Shown: positions 37,472 to 48,649, counted from the stretch's first letter. The stretch is DNA of 64,000 nt from Selaginella tamariscina (GCA_003024785.1 PUQB01000007.1:722001-786000), one strand, 5' to 3'. The notes: a model not told the origin generated them from the letters alone. A program made the numbers and translations.

Positions 37472-37552
37472 AGGCATCAGGTCTCCAAGGTGAGGCATCA
37501 CATAATCGGTCAGCCGCAAATTACCCATTAAAACTTTTGTCATCATCTGCCT
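37472..37552 (-). ncRNA. Double-guide C/D box snoRNA, intron-encoded
   Basis: On the minus strand a 5-bp terminal stem (AGGCA at 37,548-37,552 with TGCCT at 37,472-37,476) brackets a C box ATGATGA (37,540-37,546) and a D box CTGA (37,477-37,480). Internal D' CTGA (37,510-37,513) and C' GTGATG (about 37,497-37,502) are present. The guide before D' contains TGGGTAATTTGCG, complementary over 13 nt to the conserved 18S rRNA segment CGCAAATTACCCA. The guide before D contains TCACCTTGGAGAC, complementary over 13 nt to the conserved 25S/28S segment GTCTCCAAGGTGA. By the D+5 rule the targets would be the A after CGC in 18S and the second C of GTCTC in 25S. The rRNA sequences are from memory. The RNA lies on the sense strand of the TOM9 5'UTR intron. 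Confidence 0.88.
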
Positions 37553-37746
37553 ATATATACATACATATATGACTCGTATGTGTTGATGTGTGTGTATATA
37601 TACATCAAACAATCTGTATATATAAACACTATATAAATTAGGCACTCAGAATGAGTAGGGGGTTAGAACTTCAAAGAGGAAATCCCTCTCCCAACCAAAT
37701 TCTTTCATCACTGTGCAGAAATCTACACAAATCCTAAAACGCATAC

Positions 37747-37810
37747 CTTTTATCCTCCTCTGCGCCGCACAAAAACCCTAACCCTAACCCTATCCCTATT
37801 CCTAGGACTT
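37747..37810 (-). other. Probable TOM9 5'UTR exon
   Basis: On the minus strand the text ending GAGGATAAAAG is followed by GTATGC, a good donor at 37,746. It would pair with the acceptor just before the TOM9 ATG. The upstream edge is a guess based on the telo-box position. Confidence 0.5.
37773..37791 (-). promoter_or_regulatory. Triple telo-box of the TOM9 gene
   Basis: Three tandem copies of the CCCTAA type repeat (AAACCCTAACCCTAACCCT on the plus strand). It is an interstitial telomere-like motif known as a promoter/leader element of plant housekeeping genes. It sits at the presumed transcription start of TOM9. Confidence 0.65.
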
Positions 37811-38596
37811 AATCGTTGATATCCTTACACGTGGTCGACAATTCTCCAGCCACGCGTTAACTAGAAGAATCTTTCCAGAACACGTGGCGAAATTCAACTG
37901 CCGACACGTATACTGTATCAACTGCCACCTGGACTGGAAAAAAAAAAAGCGATGTGAAAGTAAAACCTTTTAGGAGAAAAAAAAGAGTTTCCATGTGAAG
38001 ATACCTTACTTACAAGATTGTACCCGTGACCTTTGATTTTTGGAAAGGTGGCATGTACGTACACACATACGTGTATGCATATGGTGTTTAGTCACAAAAA
38101 AATAAATATTATATTATAATAATTATATATTTATTCTCAAAGGTACATATAATAAAAATGTTGTACATGAGACTACACCTGAGATACGTCAGTATACTTG
38201 ACGTAACTCTTAGAAGGGTTTTTAGTGTATCGAAACCAATCAAAACCTAACACCACTAAAGCATATAACTGACCTTTGGAATTAATTTGATCATTTTAAG
38301 ATTGACCTTAGCGATTGTCGTGTTATACTTGTCTACAACGTTTAATTATTATGTTAATGTCCTAATTAATACATACATTAGACTTACGTGGTTTATTTCA
38401 AGTACACTGCAGCACGCAACGTGGGGTCTTCTTAGAAAGTGTTAAGAATATTCTAATTTGTTTATAATATATGGACGGTTAACATATTTGTTTAAGCATG
38501 GTTAATAGATATTAACGTTGACTATACCATACATGTTGTTATGATTTAATCAACATTAACCTGATATGGACATATATGTCGTATATATACATTTTG

Positions 38597-38659
<63 letters not shown>

Positions 38660-39300
38660 CAGTGATATGGACATATATGTCGTATAGTGATTTAAGTATA
38701 ACCTCCATTTCACTTATGTCACATAATACGGATATCCTACATGTTATAGTGTTAGAGCTATGAGGTTACTTAAATGTTTACCACCCGATTAAACCCTAAT
38801 TGGAATGATCTAAGGTTTTTATAATCTATACGTACAAATCAACGTATACGGTGTATACACGTATAAAGAAGGACTGTATACGTATGTCTGTTGAAGGGTA
38901 GCTCTCAGAGCACATGACAATATCAAATTGGAAGGGCACATGATTTTATATACACAGGCCCACTGCCAATGTATTCCTAACCACAGATATGTGAGATTCC
39001 ATACAGTGAAGAATTTATAATCACCACCATATGTTGTGAAAAAATATCAAGAAGGTACTAGGACAACATATTAGACCCCACACCTCTGCAGAATGTATAT
39101 AAATACGTGCAATTTGCATATATAGATCATATATTTCTAGTGCAGATATTAAGATACTTGTCTTAACTTAATAGATAAATTCTCATGGGTGTGGGGCCAT
39201 GAGCGTGCGTGTATCTAGTCTTTATAATACACATAAAAAAGCACATGGTGACGTTGTTAGGTGTTTGATAATTACTGGGAATCGAACCTAGACCAACTCA
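37811..39300. other. Intergenic, AT-rich
   Basis: No gene is seen. A (TA)n block lies at 38,599-38,660. The string GATATGGACATATATGTCGT occurs before and after that block (about 38,562 and 38,664), so the TA run sits between two direct copies. The right end probably contains the AGPase promoter. Confidence 0.6.
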
Positions 39301-39514
39301 ACAGAGGACCTTCATTAGCAAGTGCTAAGTCGGAGATTTTGTCGCTGTGTTCTGTTTTTGGCGGTGACTGCCAGTGTATATATGCCACTGCAGTATTGTG
39401 TGTGTATATATTTCTCGTGTTCTGTGTGTTAATACTTGTTCGATCGCGATCTGTAGTGTACTGTGTCGATAGATTTTTACTGCGCAATCCCCAGAGAAAG
39501 CTGAAGTGTGCGCG

Positions 39515-39708
39515 ATGGCTTTAGCTAGCCCGTTACAGGGATCTGTAAGCTGTTCCAAGGCAGAGTTCTTGGGTAGCAAGCTGCAGGTGAGAAATGTAGC
39601 CGAGAAGAGCAGACCCAGGAGCACCCGCTGCAGAGCTTCTGCACAGAAGGGAGGAAATGCTGCCCTTTCCTCTGCAGTTTTGTTTGATTATCCACGAGAA
39701 ACAAAGGT

Positions 39709-39746
<38 letters not shown>

Positions 39747-41295
39747 GAACAGTATATGTCTACTGCAGGTAGATCTTCCGTTTCCGGTATTTGAAACTCC
39801 TAGAGTCGATTCAAAGACTGTACTCTCGATAATTCTCGGAGGGGGTGTTGGTACTCGATTGTTCCCACTAACAAAACACAGAGCGAAACCTGCGGTGAGT
39901 AAACACACACATGTTGTGTGTGTGTGTGTGTTATAACGTATACTCATTATGCATCATTCTTTGTGCACTGACATTATGCGGGTTTCCTATTGGTGCATTT
40001 AAGTTATTCATAATTTGATTCTGTGCAGGTGCCGATTGGAGGTGGATACAGGCTTATTGATGTTCCAATGAGCAACTGTATTAACAGCGGGATTAATAGA
40101 GTGTTTATACTAACGCAGTTTAATTCTGCTTCTCTAAACCGGCATCTTGCTCGAACTTACAACTTTGTTAACCAAGGAGATGGCTTTGTTGAGGTAAGAC
40201 GACATATACACATGTCCCCACGCACACACATGTAGTGTGTGTTTACTGGTTTTGCTAATGGAGAAGTTTGTTAACAGGTGCTGGCTGCAACACAAACCGC
40301 GGGTGAATCAGGAATGAATTGGTTCCAAGGAACAGCTGATGCAGTGAGGCAGTTTACATGGCTTATTGAGGTGTGTATATGTGTGGTGTGTGTGTGAGAG
40401 AGAGAGAGAGAGTTTAAGGGGATCGAAACTAAAACCAATCCCTTGTTTAGGATGCGAGGAACAAGGACATAGACTATGTGCTTATTTTATCTGGGGATCA
40501 TCTTTATCGCATGGATTACATGGATTTTGTACAGGTATTAACATATATTTATACACACACGCGCCACGCAGACACACACACACATGTATATAAACCATCT
40601 TGGTTTTGTTTTGCAGAAACACAAAGACTCTGGTGCAGACATAACGATCTCGTGCGTTCCGGTAGATGAGAGGTATATACGTACGTATGTACGTATGTAT
40701 GCATGTGTGTGTTGTGTACAAGCGGGACAGGTGTTGTTCGTGAACAGTTGGTGTCTCTTTCTTTTATAGTTTGTTTTGTCGTATTTTATGATATTTTCTC
40801 TGTCTACGTGTCACCTCAGCATTTACTCTCTTACTTATTTTTACCAGCCGGGCATCTGACTTTGGACTTGTAAAAACGGATTCCAAGGGGAGAATCATTT
40901 CATTTAGTGAGAAACCCAAAGGCTTGGACTTAAAAGCAATGGTACGCGCGTGTGTGTATGTGTATGTGTATGCGTGTGTGTGATATGTTAATATTAATTT
41001 AATAAGATTTAATTAAATAATTAATTATAATTAAATACTTATTTTTTGCAGCAAGTTGATACAACAGCATTGGGTCTCTCTCGCGAGGATGCTAAGAGAA
41101 TGCCATATATTGCTTCAATGGGAGTTTATGTCTTCCGGAAAGATATACTCTTGAAGTTTTAAGGTATTTAAAATAATAATTATTAAAACAGTATTTATTT
41201 AAATGCTAATTACTTTGTTAAACAGGTGGCGATATCCCACGTCAATGACTTTGGTAAGGAAATCATTCCTGCAGCAGCAAGGGAGTACAATGTTC

Positions 41296-41365
<70 letters not shown>

Positions 41366-42516
41366 ATCTGGTCATTAAGCTTAAACTTATTGGCAGACTT
41401 ATTTGTTTAATGATTATTGGGAAGATATTGGGACAATAAAATCCTTCTTTGATGCAAACCTTGCACTTGCAGCTCAAGTAAGTTTTCACTTACACACACG
41501 CACATTATACATGTATATACACATACATATATGTATATATGTATAATACATGTATATATAGTTACTTACGTGATCTTTTCTGTTGTTAACAGCCGCCACA
41601 GTTCAGCTTTTACGAGGCCTCTAATCCTATTTTACATCTCCCCGGTTCTTACCTCCAACAAAATGGAGAAATGCAAGGTAAGTACGTGTATATGTTATAT
41701 ATAATAATTAATTTAATTTATAATTAGATTAAATTAAATTAATATCGACACACACGCGCACGCACTCATACTCACATATGCTTCTGGTGTAGATTGTGGA
41801 CTCCATTGTGTCCCATGGATGCTTTTTAAAATCATGCAGCGTTGAACACTCTGTTGTGGGTGTTAGGTCCAGATTAGAATCAGGAGTGCAGCTTAAGGTA
41901 TATATATGTAATGTGTATAGTGTGTATATACAGCGTATATAGTGTGTGTATTATAGTGTGTATGAATATATATTAAGTACTTATATATTATACTGATATC
42001 AAACAGGATACAATGATGATGGAGCTGACTACTACGAAACGGAAGCAGAAATAGCATCGCGTAAAGCACAAGGAAAAGTACCACTTGGAGTGGGAGAGAA
42101 TACCATGATAAGGTATCATAAATGTATATAATATTAAAAAAAATAATTATTTTTTAAATATATAATTACGTATAATGTACCTACAGTTTAAAGTTATCAT
42201 TTAAAGTATATAATATTAAAAAAATAGTATTATGTATTTATTATAAATATAATAAATATAAGTCTTCTTTCAGAAATTGTATAATTGACAAGAACGCAAG
42301 AATTGGCGGAAATGTGGTCATTACTAACACAGATGTAAGTTTAATTAAATATTACTAGAATTAAATACTATATTATTAATATTAAATTAATAATGTTTGG
42401 TATATTATTGCAGAATGTGCAAGAAGCAGAAAGGCCATCAGAAGGAATATACATAAGATCGGGGATTACAGTGGTATGCAAAAAACTCGGTGATTAAGGA
42501 TGGCACGGTTATGTAG
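39515..42516 (+). CDS. APL: ADP-glucose pyrophosphorylase large subunit, plastidial
   Basis: This enzyme makes ADP-glucose from glucose-1-phosphate and ATP, the committed step of starch synthesis; the large subunit is mainly regulatory. Fifteen exons: 39,515-39,706, 39,769-39,893, 40,029-40,193, 40,278-40,370, 40,451-40,534, 40,617-40,672, 40,848-40,941, 41,052-41,163, 41,226-41,297, 41,397-41,477, 41,593-41,677, 41,793-41,897, 42,007-42,112, 42,274-42,334 and 42,414-42,516; about 511 residues, as expected. Exon 1 is a transit peptide. The nucleotide loop reads [13 protein letters not shown], then [70 protein letters not shown] and, in the left-handed beta-helix, [26 protein letters not shown] and the extended transit region favour the large over the small subunit. 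Single-base length differences lie near 41,158, 41,245, 41,631, 41,661, 42,020 and 42,482. Splice sites look intact. Confidence 0.96.
41298..41362. repeat. (GT)n(GA)n at AGPase intron 9 donor
   Basis: The donor is the first GT of a run of about 14 GT units, followed by about 18 GA units. The preceding exon ends AATGTTCAG. Confidence 0.92.
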
Positions 42517-43024
42517 AGTTTTTATATATAGATCCTCTTTTGTATTAGAGCTTCTGTACATATAGGAGACTGTATTTATTAACTATGTAAAATAAAAATC
42601 GCTAAATTACATCACAATGATATGCACATACGTACACACACACACACGTATTAAAACTCCAATATTAATACGATAAAATCAAATTTATTATTTAGTCAAG
42701 AAAACAAAAGATTATATCTATGTATAAATTTTTTTTAAACATATGAAGACAGAAACGGCAGACATTTGCTTTTAACGTAAAGTAATAATATTCCATGTTT
42801 TAATTAATATTATATAAAAATGTTGTTTCAATGATGTCTTATCCTTGAGGACTATAATAGATATTTTAACATATATAGGTATATTCAGAGACAATTACAT
42901 CAAAACGTTGAATAAAGTGAATAAATGTTTATAATAACAATAATAATCACGTGCGGATAAGTTTTATCTAAATAAACAGTAGAACCTATTATTATACTAA
43001 TTATTAATTTAAAAATATAAATAA
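42517..43024. other. AGPase 3'UTR and AT-rich spacer
   Basis: Probable 3'UTR to about 42,600 (AATAAAAA near 42,590), then AT-rich spacer. No other feature seen. Confidence 0.55.
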
Positions 43025-46000
43025 ATAATACTTGAGAGACTTAAAAAGTAAAAATGATTCCCTGGGCTAAGGTATTTATATAAGGTCATTATGCCAAATT
43101 AGAGTTCACATGGTTGTAGATAACCATGTGAGGATTAGAGTCCACATGGTTATAGATAATCATGTGACCTTACATTATCCCCGCAAGATTTGATCTTTGC
43201 CCATCAGGATTGTGCTTCTCCCTGCATGAATGTCCATTGATGGAATGGAAGCAGTTGACACACATGTGCAATATCTTGGGACTCGACACCATCACGACAT
43301 CTCAGTTGATATACTTGTGTTCCTAACTACTCCTCAACACAACCAAATCTCCAACTTGGTTCAAATGCTCCAACCACATATGCCCATTCATATATTGTGC
43401 CTCTTGAGGATTCAAGCCGATTGCCTTTGGCAGCATGGTCTCGCGACCATACAAAGTCTTGAATGGTATGTTGACTTGTAAGGGGCCCTAATTGGAGATA
43501 AGGAAGTCACATATCTCAATTCATATGGTCGGGATTTACATATTTAACAAGCATGTCTTTGAAAGTTATGTTCAGTCGCTCCACCAAACCATCAATCTCA
43601 ATATATGTAAAGGATTAAAGATTTACAATCATCTCATCAACAAGGCTATTGCTTCTGTTGCAAGGCTAGGACCATGATTCAATAGGATTCACTTAGGACA
43701 ACTATGTCATAGCACCACCTGAGTCAACAAGAATTTGATGATAGAAGTTGCTATAGCATCTAGCAAAGTGCACACTTCCACCTGTCGAGTTAAATAATTA
43801 GAGTACACAATGACGTAACGATTACCAAACTGTAATACAAGAAATGGCCCATGATGTCATAAGCTATCAACTCAAAGAGGCAAGAAACCCAAATTGGTTC
43901 TAAGGCTATAACATGAGAAAGTGTAGACATGTTATGCCATTGACAATATGGATATATACAAATGTACTCATGTAGGTCTTGCCGAAGTAAAGGCCAATAT
44001 AGATACAATTGAATCCTTTCAAGACATTGTTGGAATTCCATATGTCCAAACATTGAGTTGTCATGAAAGAATTGCAATTGGTTGTTGATGTAAATAAGGA
44101 GTGCCACCACACGACACTCAAACCCATCCCCAATGAACATGAGCACATACCATCCTGCATCTTGAATGACTGTGCATACACACAAAAGTTAGAATCCTTG
44201 CAAGGGATGTCGCCGCTCAGGATTTCTCACAACCTTCAAATCCACAATTAAACCTTCTGGGCCTCCACGATATCTTCCCGACTAAGAAGCACATGCTCAA
44301 GAAGTGCATTCGGCAACAATGCTACAAGTGTAGCCACTACTACAGTAGCTTGGGAATACACATCCACGTCAATCATGTTAGACCCAGGTCGATGAACAAC
44401 TCGAAACCGATAACCTTAAAGAATCAAAGCCCAATGAGCAAACCATCCAGTCACATTCCTCCTTTTTATGATTGAGTTGACTATTGCATGATTCGTCTTT
44501 AATAAGGTGTCCAAAGTAGGCATGAAACTTCTAGAATGCCCATATCATTACCAAAGATTCCTTATATGTGGTGGAATAATTCTTCTCGGCATCACCGAGG
44601 GTTTGACTTGCATAAGCAATCAGGTATTGCTATCCATTTGAAGTTTTATGCATTATATTTGTGCCAAGCTCGATGTCTAAAGCATTGGTCCTAAGAATGA
44701 AGGACCTCTCAAAGTTCGAATATCACAATAAAGGCGGAGATCCCAACAAAGCTTTAATATTTTCAAACACTTTCTAACATTTGTAGGATCACAGGAACCG
44801 AACTCCTTGTTTCAACAACCCTCATAGTGGGGTTGTAAGATTTAAGAACTAAGGAACAAATCTTGCTAAGTATGATGCTTTTCCTAAGAAATGATGCAAC
44901 TCAACCACAATCACAAGAACAGGAAATTCATGCACTACCAAGGTCTTCTTGAGATTAGCCTTCATACCATCCACAATGATGATGAATCTTTAAGTACTTC
45001 AAGGAGGTCTTCTCCTTATCCGTACCTCTCCAATCGTTGCAAGACTTGCTCTAATTGTAGAAGGTGCTCCTCCCATGTAGTTGAGTGGATCTGAAGGTCG
45101 CCAATGTATGCACGAGCAAAATCTTTCAATTCCTTCAATAATTCATTCATCATCCTTTAGAAGGTTACTTGGGCCCCAACCAATCCAAATGGCATGACAA
45201 TGAATTTGTATAAGCCCAAAGGTGTTTAAAACACTATCTTTGCTGCATCTTTAAGGGCCATAGGGATCTGCCAATAACATAAAGTATGATGAGGATGGTA
45301 AAGTAATAATTGTTCCCCAGTGCATCAACCAAATCATTCACTTATAATAGTAAATACGAATCTAGAATGGAGACATTATTCAATTGTTAAAAATCAATAG
45401 TGAAATGTTCAGTCCCATCTGGCTTTGGTGCTTTTGCTCAAGGACTTCAAGACTTACATATCACCTTTAACTCTAGCATCTCCCATACATAACGATTTAA
45501 GATAGCTTTTTTCTTTGGGAAACGCTATCTTAGCCCCATCTTGATTGGTTGGGCTACACTAGTTGGGATGTGATATCAAGTGTTCAATAAGGAATTTGTA
45601 GCTCTTACAATGGGATGGAATAGGTTTAGATGTCTTGTCAACAAGTTCTTAATGTCCTCAACACGAGGATTCATAGTCGAAGGGCATGGACTTACATTTT
45701 ACTACATACCTTAATGAATCCTTTACAAGAGAGCGGTCTGATTTGCCAAGCTTAGATGCAACACGTTGAACAATTGGTCCTTATTTGCCATCATGTTAAA
45801 ACAAACAAACGAGAGAATAACAAGGGGAAAAAAGAAAAACAACACAAAAGCTTTTAAGCTTTTAAAGAGACACCCAACGTCTCCACCAATTAGAAACTTA
45901 AAAGTGAAAATATAGTCCCTTAGGGCTTCCCCACAGAAGGTATGTACAAGGCAATTTATAAATAACCATGTCAAAATTAGAGTCCATGTGGGTGTAGATA

Positions 46001-46050
46001 ACTAGGTCGGGATTAAAGTTCACGTGGATGCAACCTTACATATTATATAA
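43025..46050 (-). mobile_element. Old, decayed Ty3/gypsy element
   Basis: On the minus strand the remains run in gypsy order. Reverse transcriptase lies near 45,450-45,150 (GLYKFIVMPFGL), RNase H near 44,650-44,530 (YLIAYASQTLGDAEKNYSTT), and an integrase zinc-binding region near 44,080-43,930 (LYLYWPLLRQDLHEYI). Diverged flanking repeats at about 43,025-43,190 and 45,890-46,050 share AATTAGAGTYCA, CATGG/GTGG..TGTAGATAA and ACCTTACAT, and look like remnant LTRs. Little space is left for gag, so part of the interior is gone. It has many breaks. The divergence of the end repeats marks it as much older than the two intact-looking elements. Confidence 0.75.
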
Positions 46051-46332
46051 ATTAATAACATGTCCTACCAGTAATTTAAACAGGTTCTAGTTTTGAATGT
46101 TTAAATGTTCTGAAACAATTGATTATAATAATTATTATTCATTTACTTACACAGGTCTAGAGTTCAACATTCAAACCATTGAAATACTAGATGGGCAATG
46201 ACGTGTGATAAACACCTGCCACGTAAGATGGTGAGGTAGCATTTGACCACATTGGGAAAGCGACAGGGCTTAGGAGTTTACAGGCTAGCCTACAATTGTT
46301 CAAACCTTGCACGTGAGAGAGAGAGGTCGGCT

Positions 46333-46989
46333 ATGGCGGAGCAAGAAGGGGATGAGAAGCCATTCAGGGAAGTGCGAGATGAGCTTAAGGCGAGGAATCG
46401 ATCCGGGGACATACACTGGTTCAGGGACGGTAAGAACTACTACACACGTGGCACCGAGAAGGCAATCCGTGAGGCAGCCAAGTTCCGCAGCGACAAACTT
46501 GACAAGAACCCCACTCTCCTCATGGTCATGCCTGCCCCCAGCATATATCGCCATACCCATGTGGTACTCTCTCTCTCTCACACACACGCACGCACGCACG
46601 CAAACACATGTATATGCAGAATTTGACCAAGGCGTTTGTGGAGCTGTATTGCCCATGGAAGGACGAGGAAGTGGTACTGAAAAATCCCCAGGGAAACAAG
46701 TGGAATGTCATATGGAGGGGGCATGGTCACCAAGTCCACGTATAGGCCGTTTCTCACAGTTTGCTACTAGCCATCGCCTCGACGCAGGTTATTCCTCTCT
46801 CTCTCTCACACACGCACACACGCACACGCACACGTTATGCAGGGGATGTGTGCATATTTGAGGTGCAAAGCTATGGTTTCCTTGTGCACGTCTTCAAGGC
46901 CAAAGGTAAGAAAGACGCCATATGCACCACTCACCCAGACACGACAACATTCATGTCAAATTCCTTCCACAAGAACCTGCAGGTACATA

Positions 46990-47088
<99 letters not shown>

Positions 47089-47309
47089 CACACACATTGG
47101 CAGAAGGAGAGGAGGAAGAAGTGAAAGCAAATATAAACAGCAAGCTGGAGGAGTTAAAGTTCCAGATAGTGTTTAGGAAGGGCAGTAATGGAATGATTAG
47201 GCCCTTCATGGAGATCGAAATGCCACTTAAGGAGCAGCAGATGAACAAGTTTAAGGGCCCCTTCGCTTCTGTAGAGTCCCTACTAGACGCCATTATTAAC
47301 AATGCATAA
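46333..47309 (+). CDS. B3 DNA-binding domain protein
   Basis: B3 domains are plant transcription-factor DNA-binding folds. Four exons: 46,333-46,563, 46,620-46,787, 46,843-46,905 and 47,104-47,309, about 222 residues. The N-terminus (EVRDELKARNRSGDIHWFRD) is charged. The B3 domain begins in exon 1 with PTLLMVMPAPSIY, continues LTKAFVELYCPW, VVLKNPQGNKWNVIWRGHG, then FSQFATSHRLDAGDVCIFEV and LVHVFKAK. The C-terminus is acidic then Lys-rich (EGEEEEVKANINSKLEEL) and ends LLDAIINNA. One base seems missing near 46,741. The exon 3 donor GTAAGA joins exon 4 in frame (KAK|EGEEEE). The 198-nt intron 3 is itself open in the same frame. The subfamily (REM-like or other) is not clear to me. Confidence 0.82.
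46991..47079. repeat. (CT)n(TA)n in B3 gene intron 3
   Basis: About 68 bp of CT repeats followed by TA and CA repeats up to the acceptor. In the reading frame of the flanking exons it encodes Ser-Leu and then Tyr-Ile repeats without a stop. Confidence 0.9.
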
Positions 47310-47719
47310 ACTGCAATAATATATATATAATTAGTGCTATTTAAATAATGTGTTAATCAAATATATTATTCCATCCTTTTCTCTCTCTCACACAGCATAA
47401 GTTCTGAAACTAGAATATTCGCAAAAAGAACTAAGAATATGCTTGAAACTTATGTAAAACTATTAGAACATAGGAAGCATATTCTGTTCTTATATGTAAA
47501 CTAAGCAAAAACTAAGGATATGTGATTTGTAAATTAATTAATTAATTCATTAATTAAAACTAAAGTTTTGTACAGATTAAGTAGATAATCATTGTTAATT
47601 CATAAATGTGAACAAAAATTATAATTATAAGTTAAAAATATTTAATATTTCAACATCTAAAGTTTATAGAATATTCATAGAATCTTAGTTAACGCGATAT
47701 TGCGGAATTTATTAAGTTA

Positions 47720-47750
47720 AACTTAGGGTTTGTAGAAATCAGGGTTTTGT
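47720..47750 (+). promoter_or_regulatory. Telo-box-like motifs in RPB11 leader
   Basis: CTTAGGGTTT and CAGGGTTTTG lie within 35 bp of the RPB11 start codon, in the same position relative to the ATG as the pTAC10 telo-box. Confidence 0.45.
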
Positions 47751-47754
47751 GAAG

Positions 47755-48649
47755 ATGAATGCGCCGGACCGATACGAGCGCTTCGTCGTCCCGGATGGCG
47801 TCAAGAAGTAATCTCTCTCTCCCTCTCCCTCTCCCTCTCTCTCTCTCCCTCTCTCTCTCTCTCTCTGTTTCTCTCTCTCTGTCTCTAACGCTTTCTTCAG
47901 GGTTTCTTATGAGCGGGATATGAAGATCATGAATGCGGGGACGTTCGTCATTGAGCGTGAAGACCACACTGCCGGCAATATAATCCGCATGTAAGATATT
48001 CATTAGTATGTATTATATTTTATTAAAATGCAATGTATTTATTTTTAAGTAAATATATGGTTTTCTTATATATATATTTGGTGTTTTCAGGCAGTTGCAC
48101 AGAGACCCAGATGTTCTGTTTGCAGGATATAAGCTGCCGCATCCATTGCAGTATAAGATCGTTGTCAAGGTGTGAAATTTATCATTTTGTTCTTCTTGAA
48201 CTGTTGACATACATACACATCTATATACATTCATATATAATATGTATGTGTATAAACGAGTTTTCTAAAAGTCCCCATTCGAAACCTCATGATATACATG
48301 AATCCTAATAACTTAGTGAACAAATACACACACACATGGAGCTAGAGACAGATTACTAGCGTATATGTATATTTATTTTGATGATTGGTTTTAATCAGGT
48401 TCAAACTTCAAGCAAGTCGTCACCAGTACAGGCATACAACTTGGCTGTCAGTGACCTTGAGAAGGAGCTTGATCACCTTAAACGTTCTTTTGACGTAAGT
48501 TTAGCTATTAATATACATATAAGTGGTTAATGCACATGTATTCATATACAAATGCAGTATATTATGTGTATAAATATAAGATATAATATAACATATGGTT
48601 AATTTAATTTCAGAGTGAAGTTGCACAGAGGCAGACGGATTATTACTGA
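47755..48649 (+). CDS. RPB11: RNA polymerase II subunit RPB11
   Basis: RPB11 pairs with RPB3 to form the alpha-like assembly platform of nuclear RNA polymerase II. Five exons: 47,755-47,807, 47,901-47,990, 48,091-48,169, 48,399-48,494 and 48,614-48,649, giving 117 residues with no interruption. Diagnostic sequence: [38 protein letters not shown] (the alpha-like motif), [28 protein letters not shown] and the C-terminal helix [14 protein letters not shown]. Length equals plant RPB11. It lies about 450 bp downstream of the B3 gene in the same orientation, as a separate unit with its own leader. Confidence 0.97.

Noticed and set aside
38566-38763. Tyr/Ile-rich open frames at TA repeats here and elsewhere
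   Set aside because: Simple-repeat translations without any conserved sequence.
39262-39330. tRNA-like B box (GGTTCGATTCC on the minus strand) before the AGPase gene
   Set aside because: No matching acceptor stem, and the A-box-like sequence is badly spaced; at most a tRNA-derived SINE scrap.
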